Notes: generated by a model not told the origin, from the letters alone. Counted from the first letter of the stretch, positions 8,336-18,164 are shown. The stretch: 64,000 nucleotides of DNA from Parabacteroides distasonis (GCF_004793765.1 NZ_SRYM01000016.1:1-64000); one strand, 5' to 3'. Numbers and translations are program-made.

Positions 8336-10570
8336 ATGAAACTAAATAAATTACTAGCGATCGCCACGATCAGCCTTCTGTCTGGAGGTGTAAGTATGGC
8401 ACAAAAAGCGTTGAATCTTGAGGATATCGTTGCCGGTAATGTTATACAAACGAAAGGCATCGGAAGCATGACCTGGCTAAAAGACGGTGAACGTTATAGC
8501 CGTTTGGAAAATAATAAGCAAACCGGAGGTACAGATATTGTCGCCTATCAAGCGAAAGATAACTCCCGTGAAGTCATTATCCCCTCATCCCTATTGACAG
8601 ACAAATCTACAGGAAAACCTATTCCCGTACGTAGCATCTCCTGGAGTGCGGATAATGAGAAAGTCCTGATTTATAACAATACCCAACGGGTATGGCGTTA
8701 TGATACACGAGGTGACTATTGGGTATTAAACTTAAAGGACGGCACTTTACGTCAATTGGGAAAAGGAATGCCGGAATCCTCCATGATGTTCGCCAAATTC
8801 TCTCCGGATGGCACACGTGTAGCCTACGTTTCCAACAATAACATATATGTAGAAGATATAGACTCCGGGAAAATCACGCAGCTAACAAAAGACGGAAGCG
8901 ATACGATTGTCAACGGAACCTTCGATTGGGTATATGAGGAGGAGTTCAGTTGCCGGGATGGTTTCCGCTGGAGCCCGGACGGAAAGCATATCGCCTATTG
9001 GCAAAGCGATACGAAAGGAACAGGAGTGTTCGACATTATTAACAATGTAGACTCCATCTACGCAAAGGTGATCCATTTCCCATACCCCAAGGCAGGAACC
9101 ACCAATTCAGCCGTAAAAGTAGGCTACGTTGCCTCTACCGGCGGGAACACCACTTGGATCGCCATACCCGGAGATCCCCGGAATAATTACCTGCCTCGTA
9201 TGGAATTTATCCCCGGAAGCGATGAGTTGTTCATACAGCAACTAAACCGCCCGCAGAATACAAATAAGGTATGGATCGCCAAGATATCCGATAACTCGCT
9301 GAATAATATCTTCACCGATACGGATGCCGCATGGCTGGACACGAATGATAACATACAATGGTTAAAGGATAACCGCTATTTCACATGGGAAAGCGAGCGT
9401 AGTGGCTGGCGACACTTATACCGGATAAGCCGGGACGGAAAAGAGATACAACCCATCACCAAAGGTGATTTTGATTATATCTCGCCGGTCGGGACCGATC
9501 TACAAAAGGGCTGGATCTATTTCATCGCCTCCCCGGACAATTTCACCCAACGTTACTTGTACCGGGCTAAAGCATTCGGCAATGGAGAAGTGGAGCGTGT
9601 AAGCCCCATGGAACAATCCGGACAGCACCGCTACAACATGTCACCTACCGGCAAATGGGCCGTACATACGTATAGTAATGCTTCTACCCCATCCGTTATC
9701 GACATGGTTTCTTTCCCGAAGCACCAATCCGTACGCATGCTCGAAGATAATGCCCAAGCCAAGGAGCAATACGCCGCTTTAGGATTAAACCCGAAAGAAT
9801 TTATTAAGGTCAAGTCCGGCCATCTAACCTTGGACGCATGGATGATAAAACCTGTCGGTTTCGACGCATCCAAGAAATACCCGGTTATCATAGAGGTGTA
9901 CGGCGAGCCGGCGAGTGCCACCGTACAAGACGCATGGGGTAACGGAGATTTGTGGCAACAATATATGGCGAACCAAGGTTATATCATAGTAAGTATCGAG
10001 AACCGGGGCGCAAATACTCCCCGCGGACGTGAATGGCGTAAATGTATTTACGGAGAAGTGGGTACTTTCGCTTCCGAAGACCAGAGCAGGGGTATCCTGG
10101 ATATGGCCCGTCAATATCCGTTTATCGATGCCAACCGGATCGGCATTACCGGATGGAGCGGCGGCGGCAGCCAGACCTTGAACTGCATGTTCCGTTATCC
10201 GAAAGTATTCCATACCGGTATAGCGATCGCTTTTGTGGCAGACCAGCGTTTATACGACACGATTTACCAAGAACGTTACATGAATACTCCGCAGAACAAT
10301 CCGGAAGGTTACCGCAAAGGTTCACCGATTACCTATGCCGAGGGATTGGAAGGTAATCTGCTGCTCATTCATGGTACGGGAGATGATAACGTGCATTACC
10401 AGAGTTGTGAGATGCTGGTGAACAAGCTAGTCAAGAACGGAAAGATGTTTACGCAAATCAGTTACCCGATGCGTAGCCATAGCATCAACGAAGGGGAAGG
10501 AACGACTCTTCACCTGCGTAAGACAATGGCTAAATACTGGCTGGAACATCTTCCGGCCGGTGGTAAATAG
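8336..10570 (+). CDS. Dipeptidyl peptidase IV, S9 family
   Basis: 744 residues, exported by an N-terminal signal ending near VSMAQ. An N-terminal beta-propeller (about 40-480) carries the FDWVYEEEF motif whose Glu pair anchors the substrate amino terminus in DPP IV enzymes. The C-terminal alpha/beta hydrolase domain has Ser608 in GWSGGG, Asp683 in HGTGDDNVHY and His715 in RSHSINEG. It should remove Xaa-Pro dipeptides from peptides in the periplasm or at the surface. The MscS gene follows after a short gap and may be cotranscribed. Length and motifs are complete. Confidence 0.92.
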   Translation: MKLNKLLAIATISLLSGGVSMAQKALNLEDIVAGNVIQTKGIGSMTWLKDGERYSRLENNKQTGGTDIVAYQAKDNSREVIIPSSLLTDKSTGKPIPVRSISWSADNEKVLIYNNTQRVWRYDTRGDYWVLNLKDGTLRQLGKGMPESSMMFAKFSPDGTRVAYVSNNNIYVEDIDSGKITQLTKDGSDTIVNGTFDWVYEEEFSCRDGFRWSPDGKHIAYWQSDTKGTGVFDIINNVDSIYAKVIHFPYPKAGTTNSAVKVGYVASTGGNTTWIAIPGDPRNNYLPRMEFIPGSDELFIQQLNRPQNTNKVWIAKISDNSLNNIFTDTDAAWLDTNDNIQWLKDNRYFTWESERSGWRHLYRISRDGKEIQPITKGDFDYISPVGTDLQKGWIYFIASPDNFTQRYLYRAKAFGNGEVERVSPMEQSGQHRYNMSPTGKWAVHTYSNASTPSVIDMVSFPKHQSVRMLEDNAQAKEQYAALGLNPKEFIKVKSGHLTLDAWMIKPVGFDASKKYPVIIEVYGEPASATVQDAWGNGDLWQQYMANQGYIIVSIENRGANTPRGREWRKCIYGEVGTFASEDQSRGILDMARQYPFIDANRIGITGWSGGGSQTLNCMFRYPKVFHTGIAIAFVADQRLYDTIYQERYMNTPQNNPEGYRKGSPITYAEGLEGNLLLIHGTGDDNVHYQSCEMLVNKLVKNGKMFTQISYPMRSHSINEGEGTTLHLRKTMAKYWLEHLPAGGK

Positions 10571-10616
10571 TTAATCCACGATTCGATGAAACAATTTTTA
10601 TTGCGATTAGTGATCG

Positions 10617-12446
10617 TTGGCAGGAATCAGTTTCCTGCCAACGATATCCAATGCCCAATTAAGGGAAAAGGCCGAAGAACTATTGTCTACGACAATAGGC
10701 AATGAGCCGAAGGAGCCAGTTACATCAACCGATACGTTTTCACTCGACGAGCAACACAGGCAGGATTCCATCAAGATACAAGAGCTAGCCCTCCAGCTGC
10801 AAGAGATGAAACTTAACGAGATTTTGCTGAAAGACGAGTTGGAAAGCACGAAGAACAGTAACACTACCGCCGACTCCTTAAAAAGAGCCGAGCAACAAAA
10901 CCGTATCGATTCCCTTCGGACACTAACTCCCGGCGTACCTGTAGTCGTGGAGGGGGATACCTTATTTTACCTTTACGCCAAGCGCGGAGGCCGCACTCCG
11001 GTTGACCGGGCTGAGGACATCCTCAATATCATGGTAAAGATCGGGACCTCGCATTCCTTGAAGAAGGATTCCATCTATATCTATGATAGCGAATATGTAA
11101 CGGATATCATGTACGGAGAAAAGGTTATCCTAAGTATCACCGACCAAGATGCCTTATGGCAAAATCTCAGTCGTATCGCCCTCGCTGAACAATATCAACC
11201 GATTATCCAAAACAAGATACAAGAACTAAGGGAACAACATAGTATCTTACAGATAGCGAAACGGGTATTATTATTCATCCTCGTAATTATCATCCAATAT
11301 TTCCTGTTTAAGCTGACCAACTATCTGTTTAAGAAACTACGCAGGAAAATTATCTGGTTAAAGCAGAACCGACTCAGATCTATTACCATCCGGGATTATG
11401 AATTTCTCAACACACATCGCCAAGGACGTGTATTGATGTTTTTCACCAACGTAATACGATGGATCGTGTTACTAATCCAATTAACCATCAGTGTACCGAT
11501 CCTTTTCGCTATCTTCCCGCAAACAGAAGACTTAGCCTTGAAGATATTCTCCTATTTGCTGGAACCAGTAAAGATGATCTTTAAATCGGTCGGCTCCTAT
11601 ATTCCGAACTTGTTTATTATCTTGGTGATCTATTACTGCATCAAATACATCGTAAAAGGAATCCAATACATAGCCAACGAGATAGAGAGCGAGAACCTGA
11701 AAATATCAGGTTTTTACCCGGACTGGGCACAACCGACATTTAATATCATCCGTTTCCTGCTATACGCCTTTATGATCGCCATGATCTATCCTTATCTACC
11801 GGGATCGGACTCGGGGGTATTTCAAGGCATATCCGTATTTGTCGGTTTGATCATATCGTTGGGTTCCAGTACGGTGATCGGAAATATCATCGCCGGATTA
11901 GTCATTACTTATATGAGGCCTTTTAAATTGGGTGACCGTATCCAACTAAACGAGACGACTGGCAACGTGATCGAGAAGACTCCGTTTGTTACCCGCTTAC
12001 GTACTCCCAAGAACGAGGTAGTGACCATCCCGAACTCCTTTATCATGTCCTCACATACAACGAATTATAGCGCATCCGCACGACAATACGGATTAATCAT
12101 CCACAGTACGGTTACGATCGGCTACGATGTACCTTGGCGGCAAGTCCATCAATTATTGATCAATGCCGCCCGCCAGACCACCGGGGTATTACCGGAGCCG
12201 AAGCCTTTCGTATTGGAGACCGAACTAAGCGATTACTATCCCTGTTATCAAATTAACGCTTATATAAAAGATGCCGATAAACTCGGGGATATCTACTCCG
12301 ACCTGCATCAAAACATACAGGACGTATTCAATGAAGCAGGCGTAGAAATCATGTCACCGCACTATTTCGCCAGACGAGACGGAAGCGCTTCCACAATCCC
12401 GGCCTCTCCCTATCCGGATGACAGGGTAGAACCGTCTAAGAAATAA
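10617..12446 (+). CDS. MscS-type mechanosensitive channel, frameshift in signal peptide
   Basis: 609 codons in this frame, starting at a TTG directly after in-frame stops. A signal-like start, MKQFLLRLVI, begins at the ATG at 10586 in another frame and would join LAGISFLPTISNAQ in the main frame if one base were removed near 10615. The downstream frame reads as a whole protein: a coiled-coil periplasmic part, several membrane helices from about 215, and the MscS core GSSTVIGNIIAGLVITYM followed by the beta domain LGDRIQL. The channel would open under hypo-osmotic stress. Either a sequencing error, a real frameshift mutation or a TTG start explains the 5' end. Confidence 0.85.
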   Translation: MAGISFLPTISNAQLREKAEELLSTTIGNEPKEPVTSTDTFSLDEQHRQDSIKIQELALQLQEMKLNEILLKDELESTKNSNTTADSLKRAEQQNRIDSLRTLTPGVPVVVEGDTLFYLYAKRGGRTPVDRAEDILNIMVKIGTSHSLKKDSIYIYDSEYVTDIMYGEKVILSITDQDALWQNLSRIALAEQYQPIIQNKIQELREQHSILQIAKRVLLFILVIIIQYFLFKLTNYLFKKLRRKIIWLKQNRLRSITIRDYEFLNTHRQGRVLMFFTNVIRWIVLLIQLTISVPILFAIFPQTEDLALKIFSYLLEPVKMIFKSVGSYIPNLFIILVIYYCIKYIVKGIQYIANEIESENLKISGFYPDWAQPTFNIIRFLLYAFMIAMIYPYLPGSDSGVFQGISVFVGLIISLGSSTVIGNIIAGLVITYMRPFKLGDRIQLNETTGNVIEKTPFVTRLRTPKNEVVTIPNSFIMSSHTTNYSASARQYGLIIHSTVTIGYDVPWRQVHQLLINAARQTTGVLPEPKPFVLETELSDYYPCYQINAYIKDADKLGDIYSDLHQNIQDVFNEAGVEIMSPHYFARRDGSASTIPASPYPDDRVEPSKK

Positions 12447-12473
12447 ATATTTCACGGTAAATAGTTAAAAATG

Positions 12474-12504
12474 ATCCCTCACGAAACAAATCGTGGGGGA
12501 TTTT
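12474..12504 (+). terminator. Intrinsic terminator after the MscS gene
   Basis: Arms ATCCCTCACGA (12474-12484) and TCGTGGGGGAT (12491-12501) form an 11-pair stem with one G-T pair and a six-base loop, followed by TTTT. It lies 28 bases after the channel stop codon. Confidence 0.75.
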
Positions 12505-12633
12505 ATGTTAATTCCTAGTGATAGCGAACCAGTCATCTATTTCCAAGTAGAAGGAGATAACTTGACCTTGATGAACAACGCCTTGCAAAAAGCGGCGGCA
12601 GATCTTAACTACACACTAAAACTTGTTCAATAA
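12505..12633 (+). CDS. Possible 42-residue ORF, perhaps a gene remnant
   Basis: An ATG directly after the terminator opens a 42-codon frame ending TAA. The product begins MLIPSDSEPVIYFQ, is of balanced composition and ends NYTLKLVQ, resembling the tail of a larger globular protein more than a small secreted peptide. No promoter box is seen between the terminator and the ATG. I do not recognise the family; it may be the last piece of a deleted gene. Confidence 0.25.
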   Translation: MLIPSDSEPVIYFQVEGDNLTLMNNALQKAAADLNYTLKLVQ

Positions 12634-12664
12634 TATAGGCAGCACATCTTTGTATATATAGATC

Positions 12665-12710
12665 ACCCCGATAGTCTTACCGGATCGCCGGAAACTATCG
12701 GGGTTTAGTT
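12665..12710. terminator. Bidirectional terminator hairpin
   Basis: Perfect 11-bp arms ACCCCGATAGT (12665-12675) and ACTATCGGGGT (12694-12704) extend inward through CCGG/CCGG pairs, followed on the plus strand by a T-rich tail. It separates the plus-strand channel region from the convergent peptidase gene. Confidence 0.75.
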
Positions 12711-12740
12711 TTTATTTAAACCATCCTTAACAGATATCGA

Positions 12741-13958
12741 TTATCTGATACCTAACTTGGCTTTGATCGCTTTAGGTAGCGCATCTTTATGAACTACGAT
12801 ATTCATGGTCTTATAACGGACAAACGCTTTAGATACATACCAAATACCGTTGTATTTGCTGTTGGTTCCCCAAGAGTTCTTCACCATATAATACTCGTTA
12901 CCTTCTTGATCCTTGGCAATACCGAAGATCTGCATACCATGATCGTCGGTCGTCTCGTAATTATCGTAAGCCAACTGGCGCTCCGCTTGCGTACACCATT
13001 TCTGAGGTTGCGGTTTTGTGTTCAGCTTCTTTTCCTCCGGTTTCAATTTCAACCAATGAGCCATATCGGAACCGCTCAACTCCTGTACCTTCTCATCATC
13101 AGGCATAACGGCCACTCCATCACGGGTAAAACCAGATTCGCTCACGTCGGAACCCCAAGCGATCGTATACCCCGTATTAATGGCATTATCAAAAACCTCC
13201 ATAAACTCATCCAGTGGCAAGTTATACGACATGGCGTGGCGCCAGTTATCCTGAATCTCAAGCGGGAACTGGGTATAGAACGGATGATGCGTATAAGAAG
13301 TCAACGAGACATAATCAGACGCTTTCAAGCCTGTAGACTCAAAGAAAGATTTCGGCGTATATTCCTTTCCTTTATAAGTAAACTTCTCCGGAGCGGTACC
13401 TAGATAGATCTGATGTACAGCAGCGACCGCCTTCTTCCATAACATAGCGTTATTCTCATCAGACTGCAATTTGCGCAACCGTCCTTTGGCGATAGCGGCC
13501 ACCATAGCGTCTGTCAAAGCGGAAAGCTCGGTATGGTTACTCAACGTATCGGAATACATCACGCCCGGGCGCATCACCTCTTCCGGAACCAAGCCGAATG
13601 TTTCCATCCCATAGAGCGCGTCATAGAAAGATCCGCCTTGCGAGAACGAGACATCCCCGTGTGTACGTACGGCTGCGTCGGCACGATCCAGATAGGTGTT
13701 ATATACCGTAAACATCTCGGACAGGTCATACTCGCCCTTTCCCATACGGAGCAACTCCGACTCCAAGAACCCGTATGAGGAATAGCACCAACAGGTACCG
13801 GCCCTGTTTTGGTTCTTGACTGGTGTGATCGGGTTCTCTTTCACGGTCGTGAACACGAATCCCTCCTCGCTATCTTTCTTATCCGTGTCCTGCGCTTGGA
13901 TCGTAGCGGACATCGTCAGAGCGAATAGCATACTTGAAACTAAAATAGTCTTTTTCAT
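12741..13958 (-). CDS. Secreted C1 family (papain-like) cysteine peptidase
   Basis: 405 residues with a signal peptide ending around IQAQD. The nucleophile Cys56 sits in NRAGTCWCYS, the catalytic His in TDDHGMQIFG and the Asn in VKNSWGTNS, in papain/bleomycin-hydrolase order (C1B). The His and Asn lie close to the C-terminus as in bacterial aminopeptidase C. A paralogue with a diverged active-site neighbourhood is encoded at 48948-50351. The protein probably digests peptides in the periplasm; specificity cannot be read from the sequence. Single gene, with terminators behind it. Confidence 0.88.
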   Translation of the reverse strand: MKKTILVSSMLFALTMSATIQAQDTDKKDSEEGFVFTTVKENPITPVKNQNRAGTCWCYSSYGFLESELLRMGKGEYDLSEMFTVYNTYLDRADAAVRTHGDVSFSQGGSFYDALYGMETFGLVPEEVMRPGVMYSDTLSNHTELSALTDAMVAAIAKGRLRKLQSDENNAMLWKKAVAAVHQIYLGTAPEKFTYKGKEYTPKSFFESTGLKASDYVSLTSYTHHPFYTQFPLEIQDNWRHAMSYNLPLDEFMEVFDNAINTGYTIAWGSDVSESGFTRDGVAVMPDDEKVQELSGSDMAHWLKLKPEEKKLNTKPQPQKWCTQAERQLAYDNYETTDDHGMQIFGIAKDQEGNEYYMVKNSWGTNSKYNGIWYVSKAFVRYKTMNIVVHKDALPKAIKAKLGIR

Positions 13959-14064
13959 GTGAATTTTTATATTTATATTAGTATTAAGTCCGTATCACCC
14001 GCGAATGTAAGTTTTTTATCCGTAGCTAACTCTACAAAGTCGTACGTATTTGAGATATTTTATC

Positions 14065-14072
14065 TAAGTTTG
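14065..14072 (+). promoter_or_regulatory. -7 promoter box TAAGTTTG for proC
   Basis: Perfect TAnnTTTG match, 38 bases before the proC ATG. No TTTG at the standard 19-21 bp distance is seen. Confidence 0.5.
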
Positions 14073-14110
14073 TCTCTTCAGAAAAAAACATATAACTAAT
14101 TATCTGCAAA

Positions 14111-14914
14111 ATGAGAATATCTATTATTGGTTCGGGTAATATCGGTGGAGCGATCGCACGAGGTTTAGCGAAAGGAACCATGTTCAATGCCTCTGATATC
14201 ACTTGTACTGCCCAATCGGATGAGACCTTGGAGAAGATGAAAAAGATCGATCCGGACTTTATCTTAACCCATGATAACATGGAAGCGGCACGAAACGCCG
14301 ATATCATTATAATCGCCGTTAAACCTTGGCGCGTGGAAATGATTATAGATGAGATTAAGTCGGTGCTCGACTTCGAGAAACAAATCATTGTCTCTGTAGC
14401 GGCTGGCGTGACTTTCGATCTGTTACATACTTATTTGACCAAGAACACGGACTTCGACTGTCTGGCTACCCCCACGATCTTCCGGATCATGCCCAATACA
14501 GCTATCGAGGTGATGAGCAGCATGACTTTCGTTTCCGCCCGCAACGCCTCCAAGGAGCAAACGGACTTGATCATCCATATTTTCAACGAGCTTGGCAACG
14601 CCATGTTGGTAGAAGAGCGGCTGATGGGCGCAGGAACGGCATTGGCATCCAGCGGAATCGCTTTCGCTTTGCGTTATATCCGCGCGGCGATAGAAGGTGG
14701 CGTGGAACTAGGTTTCTATCCCAAACAAGCGCAAGAGATCGTGGTACATACCGTGAAAGGTGCCGTTGATTTATTGCTCGAGAACAAAAGTAACCCAGAG
14801 ATGGAGATCGATAAGGTAACGACCCCGGGCGGTATCACCATCAAGGGATTGAATGAGATGGAACTTTCCGGTTTTACCTCTTCCGTGATCCGAGGGTTAA
14901 AGGCCAGTAAATAA
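14111..14914 (+). CDS. proC: Pyrroline-5-carboxylate reductase
   Basis: 267 residues, normal for ProC. It reduces 1-pyrroline-5-carboxylate to proline with NAD(P)H, the last step of proline synthesis. The Rossmann start IIGSGNIGGAIARGL (residues 4-18) binds the cofactor; the C-terminal dimerisation region contains VTTPGGITIKGL, the family signature. Cytosolic. It faces the proline-degradation pair across a repeat-rich gap, while proB and proA lie 7 kb downstream, so this organism keeps its proline genes near each other but in separate transcripts. Confidence 0.93.
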   Translation: MRISIIGSGNIGGAIARGLAKGTMFNASDITCTAQSDETLEKMKKIDPDFILTHDNMEAARNADIIIIAVKPWRVEMIIDEIKSVLDFEKQIIVSVAAGVTFDLLHTYLTKNTDFDCLATPTIFRIMPNTAIEVMSSMTFVSARNASKEQTDLIIHIFNELGNAMLVEERLMGAGTALASSGIAFALRYIRAAIEGGVELGFYPKQAQEIVVHTVKGAVDLLLENKSNPEMEIDKVTTPGGITIKGLNEMELSGFTSSVIRGLKASK

Positions 14915-14942
14915 GTACATCGCTCTCCCTAAACAGCCATTC

Positions 14943-15055
14943 GCAAATACCGATATCGGCACAGGGCCAAAGCAGTAGTGGCGTAAGCCCGCACCGGTAG
15001 TGCTTACGCCACACGCCAATACCGACATCACCCCATGCCGATACCGACGTTTTCT
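14943..15055. repeat. Intergenic hairpin and ACCGA repeats
   Basis: GTGGCGTAAGC (14978-14988) pairs with GCTTACGCCAC (15002-15012). The motif GCnnATACCGAnnT recurs at 14943, 15015 and 15037, the last two 22 bp apart. It fills the gap between convergent proC and proline dehydrogenase and may end both transcripts. Confidence 0.5.
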
Positions 15056-16228
15056 TCAACGGTTATTCTTACGCCTTTCCATCTCAGCCTCCAACATCCG
15101 GAGTTCCCGGCCGGTCTGCCCAGCGACAGAGGTATTCTCTTCCGCACGCCGGATCAAATACGGCAGTACATCCCTTACGGAGGCGTAAGGAACATATTTA
15201 GTTACGTTATATCCCGCATAGGCAAGATTAAAGGAGATATTATCACTCATCCCCAATAGCTGGGCAAAGAAAACACGGGAATCATCACAGGCGATCCCTT
15301 TCTCGTCCATTAATTTAGCCAACTTATAATTACTCTCCTCATTATGCGTTCCCATAAACATCTCGAAACGATCTAAATGATCCATGGTGAAACGAACCGC
15401 CGCATCGAAGTTCTCGTCCGTCGCACGCTTATCCTTGCAAATCGGATCAGGATAGTCTAATGCCGCCGCACGCACACGCTCCGCTTCCATATAAGCCCCA
15501 CGCACGAATTTCACGCCGGCGATATAATCTTTCGCCACGGCGTCATCGTAGATACGGCGCAAATAAGGCATCCGGTCATGGCGATACATTTGCAAGGTGG
15601 CGAATACGATCGCACGTTTCTTGTTGAACTTACGCATCGCCTCATCGGTAAGCTTATCGATAGCGTCTTGGAAACAATAATCCTCGGCATCCACTAAGAT
15701 ACGGACGTCGTTATCGTAAGCCCGCTGGCAAAGTGCCATAAAACGCTCACGAAACTCACGAAAATGCCTTACGTCATCTATCGTAAGCTCTTCCCGTTTC
15801 TCGGAAGCCTTGGCCAAAAGCTCATCGGTCGTGATCGTGGAAGGTTTAAATACGGCATAGGCTAGATTCGTATTTCCTTTCGCAAAATCGATCGAGCGTA
15901 GGGTTTCCTCGAAAGTCGCTTGTATACCCTCCGGGGTCTGCTCGCTTTCCGCTGAATAATCAAGCGTTGATTTCACGTTGTATTTCATCAAGTGGTTGAT
16001 AGCAGCGGAACAGTCTTGTAAAGTTTCTCCCCCAACGAACTGTTTATATAAGGTAGGCTTCACCGCCCAAGCCAGCGGGAAATGTATTTTCAAGGCTATA
16101 TTCGTGGCTACTTTGGCGCATTTTACCAACCAAGGATATTTTATCGTATTAAAAAGCCAATAAGCATTTTGTAGTTCTCCTCGCGACTTCGACGAGAAAG
16201 CGATCTCGGTATTATTAAAGTCTAACAT
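15056..16228 (-). CDS. Proline dehydrogenase
   Basis: 390 residues from the ATG at 16228; another ATG at 16255 is possible, but longer starts would read through a REP-like hairpin (16258-16290). A flavoprotein of the PutA beta/alpha-barrel type that oxidises proline to pyrroline-5-carboxylate. Supporting motifs are VDAEDYCFQDAID in the barrel, VKFVRGAYMEAER and the C-terminal SYNVTKYVPYASV-like region with YLIRRAEEN, where two arginines bind the substrate carboxylate. The dehydrogenase for the next step is immediately upstream on the same strand, so both form one catabolic operon. Confidence 0.9.
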   Translation of the reverse strand: MLDFNNTEIAFSSKSRGELQNAYWLFNTIKYPWLVKCAKVATNIALKIHFPLAWAVKPTLYKQFVGGETLQDCSAAINHLMKYNVKSTLDYSAESEQTPEGIQATFEETLRSIDFAKGNTNLAYAVFKPSTITTDELLAKASEKREELTIDDVRHFREFRERFMALCQRAYDNDVRILVDAEDYCFQDAIDKLTDEAMRKFNKKRAIVFATLQMYRHDRMPYLRRIYDDAVAKDYIAGVKFVRGAYMEAERVRAAALDYPDPICKDKRATDENFDAAVRFTMDHLDRFEMFMGTHNEESNYKLAKLMDEKGIACDDSRVFFAQLLGMSDNISFNLAYAGYNVTKYVPYASVRDVLPYLIRRAEENTSVAGQTGRELRMLEAEMERRKNNR

Positions 16229-16257
16229 ATCGTATATAGATAAAGGTAACGTCATAG

Positions 16258-16290
16258 CGTAGAGACGGAGCGTGCCCCGTCTCCCCACAA
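16258..16290. repeat. GC-rich REP-like hairpin, second copy
   Basis: GAGACGGAGC and its partner CCCCGTCTCC form an imperfect stem closely related to the hairpin at 7349-7374. It lies between the two proline-degradation genes, where it could lower expression of the distal gene or protect the proximal mRNA 3' end. Confidence 0.5.
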
Positions 16291-16317
16291 TCAGTTGATA
16301 TTTCTTAATTGTAACAA

Positions 16318-17949
16318 TTATTTCTCTCCTAAGAACGGATATCCGTAGCTCGTCGGAGGAACCAAACACTCCTTGATACAACGAGGATTCGTCCAGCGAA
16401 TCAAGTTCAACGGGCCACCCGCCTTGTCATTCGTTCCGGACGCACGGGAACCGCCGAATGGTTGCTGGGCGATCACGGCACCGGTCGGTTTATCATTGAT
16501 ATAGAAATTACCGGCCGAATAGCGCAAGGTATTGAATGCCTTATCGATCGCATAACGATCACGAGCGAAAATCGACCCCGTCAATCCGTACGGAGAAGTA
16601 CGATCGCAAAGTTCCAAAGTCTCCTCATATTTAGCGTCGTCATATACGTAGATCGTAATCACCGGCCCGAAGATCTCCTCCACCATGCTCTTGAACATCG
16701 GATCCGTAGTCTGGATAACCGTTGGCTCCACGAAATAACCAACAGATTTGTCTCCGTTACCACCAAAAAGGACCTCCGCATCCGGAGACTGTTTCGCATA
16801 ATCGATATAACTCATGATGTTATCGAACGAGGCCTCATCGATCACGGCGTTGATAAAGTTCGTGAAATCCCGCACGTCACCCATCTTAATCTCTTTCAGC
16901 ATATCTCCTACATAATCTTTCACCTCTTTCCAGAGAGAAGCCGGGATATAGGCCCGAGAACCCGCCGAGCACTTCTGCCCTTGATACTCGAACGCACCAC
17001 GTACAATAGCGGTAGCCACATCCAACGCAGGAGCGGAAGGATGAGCGAAGATAAAGTTCTTGCCACCTGTCTCGCCTACGATCTTGGGATATGATTTATA
17101 ATGCCCCAAGTTCTCTCCGATCTGACGCCACAAGGTATTGAACGTAGAAGTAGAGCCTGTAAAATGGAATCCCGCCAAATCACGGCTCGCCGTAATCACC
17201 TTACCGATCATGCTACCCTGTCCCGGGATGAAATTCACTACGCCATCGGGCAAGCCGGCCTCTTGGAAAACCTTCATCAAGAAATAGTTCGAATGGATCG
17301 CCGTAGTAGAGGGTTTCCATACCGCCACGTTGCCCATCATAGCCGGAGCCATATTCAAGTTGGAAGCGATAGACGTAAAGTTGAACGGCGTGAGCGAGAA
17401 CACGAAACCTTCCAAGGCACGGTATTCCATACGATTCAATATACCCGTCTCGGAATAAGGTTGATCGGCATATACTTGACTAGCATAGAAAGTGCTGAAA
17501 CGCAAGAAATCGATCAATTCGCAAGGAGCGTCAATCTCCGCTTGGAACGGATTCTTACTCTGTCCCAACATAACCGAAGCATTCAATATATAACGATATT
17601 TCGTAGCCAACAACTCGGCAACACGAAGCATAATGGACGCACGTTCCACCCATGGCAGCTCAGACCATTCCTTATGCGCTTTCATGGCGGCATCGATAGC
17701 CATTTGCACTTCTTTCTCGCCCGCCTTATGGTAAGTAGCCAATACGTGATGATGGTCATGAGGCATAACGACCTTACCGGTATTACCCGTACGGATCTCT
17801 TTTCCACCAATTACCAGAGGAATATCCCATTCCTCGGAACTAATCTGCGCCAACGCTTTCTTTAAGGATGCTTTTTCACTTGATCCGGGAGCATACGCTT
17901 TTACCGGCTCATTAATGGGTTTGGGAAATCTAAAAATAGCATTATCCAT
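16318..17949 (-). CDS. pruA: 1-pyrroline-5-carboxylate dehydrogenase
   Basis: 543 residues, the length of the stand-alone bacterial and mitochondrial-type enzyme. It oxidises glutamate gamma-semialdehyde to glutamate with NAD+, completing proline degradation. The aldehyde dehydrogenase fold shows the nucleophile Cys in YQGQKCSAGSRAY, the general-base Glu in VGETGGKNF, the glycine motif FTGSTSTF and a closing QQPFGGSRASGTN. First gene of the operon with proline dehydrogenase. A -7 box TAAATTTG at 18004-18011 lies about 55 bases upstream. Confidence 0.93.
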   Translation of the reverse strand: MDNAIFRFPKPINEPVKAYAPGSSEKASLKKALAQISSEEWDIPLVIGGKEIRTGNTGKVVMPHDHHHVLATYHKAGEKEVQMAIDAAMKAHKEWSELPWVERASIMLRVAELLATKYRYILNASVMLGQSKNPFQAEIDAPCELIDFLRFSTFYASQVYADQPYSETGILNRMEYRALEGFVFSLTPFNFTSIASNLNMAPAMMGNVAVWKPSTTAIHSNYFLMKVFQEAGLPDGVVNFIPGQGSMIGKVITASRDLAGFHFTGSTSTFNTLWRQIGENLGHYKSYPKIVGETGGKNFIFAHPSAPALDVATAIVRGAFEYQGQKCSAGSRAYIPASLWKEVKDYVGDMLKEIKMGDVRDFTNFINAVIDEASFDNIMSYIDYAKQSPDAEVLFGGNGDKSVGYFVEPTVIQTTDPMFKSMVEEIFGPVITIYVYDDAKYEETLELCDRTSPYGLTGSIFARDRYAIDKAFNTLRYSAGNFYINDKPTGAVIAQQPFGGSRASGTNDKAGGPLNLIRWTNPRCIKECLVPPTSYGYPFLGEK

Positions 17950-18003
17950 AATACTTCAGATTTTAAAAATGGTTATTCAATGAACTTTCTGCTGTAAACA
18001 TAG

Positions 18004-18011
18004 CAAATTTA
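18004..18011 (-). promoter_or_regulatory. -7 promoter box TAAATTTG for the proline-degradation operon
   Basis: Perfect TAnnTTTG match on the minus strand, 54 bases before the pruA start codon. A -33 TTTG at the usual spacing is not evident. Confidence 0.5.
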
Positions 18012-18164
18012 TTTTAAAACAGTGGCGTATAAACGTTAATATATATCAACCAAAGATAACCTCATTTCACGGTCTATACAATGATCTAAAAGGTCTCTCC
18101 CGAAAACAATCTGCAAAAGTTGTTTGTTACATTAACATATTAATCATCTTAAAGGAATAAAATT

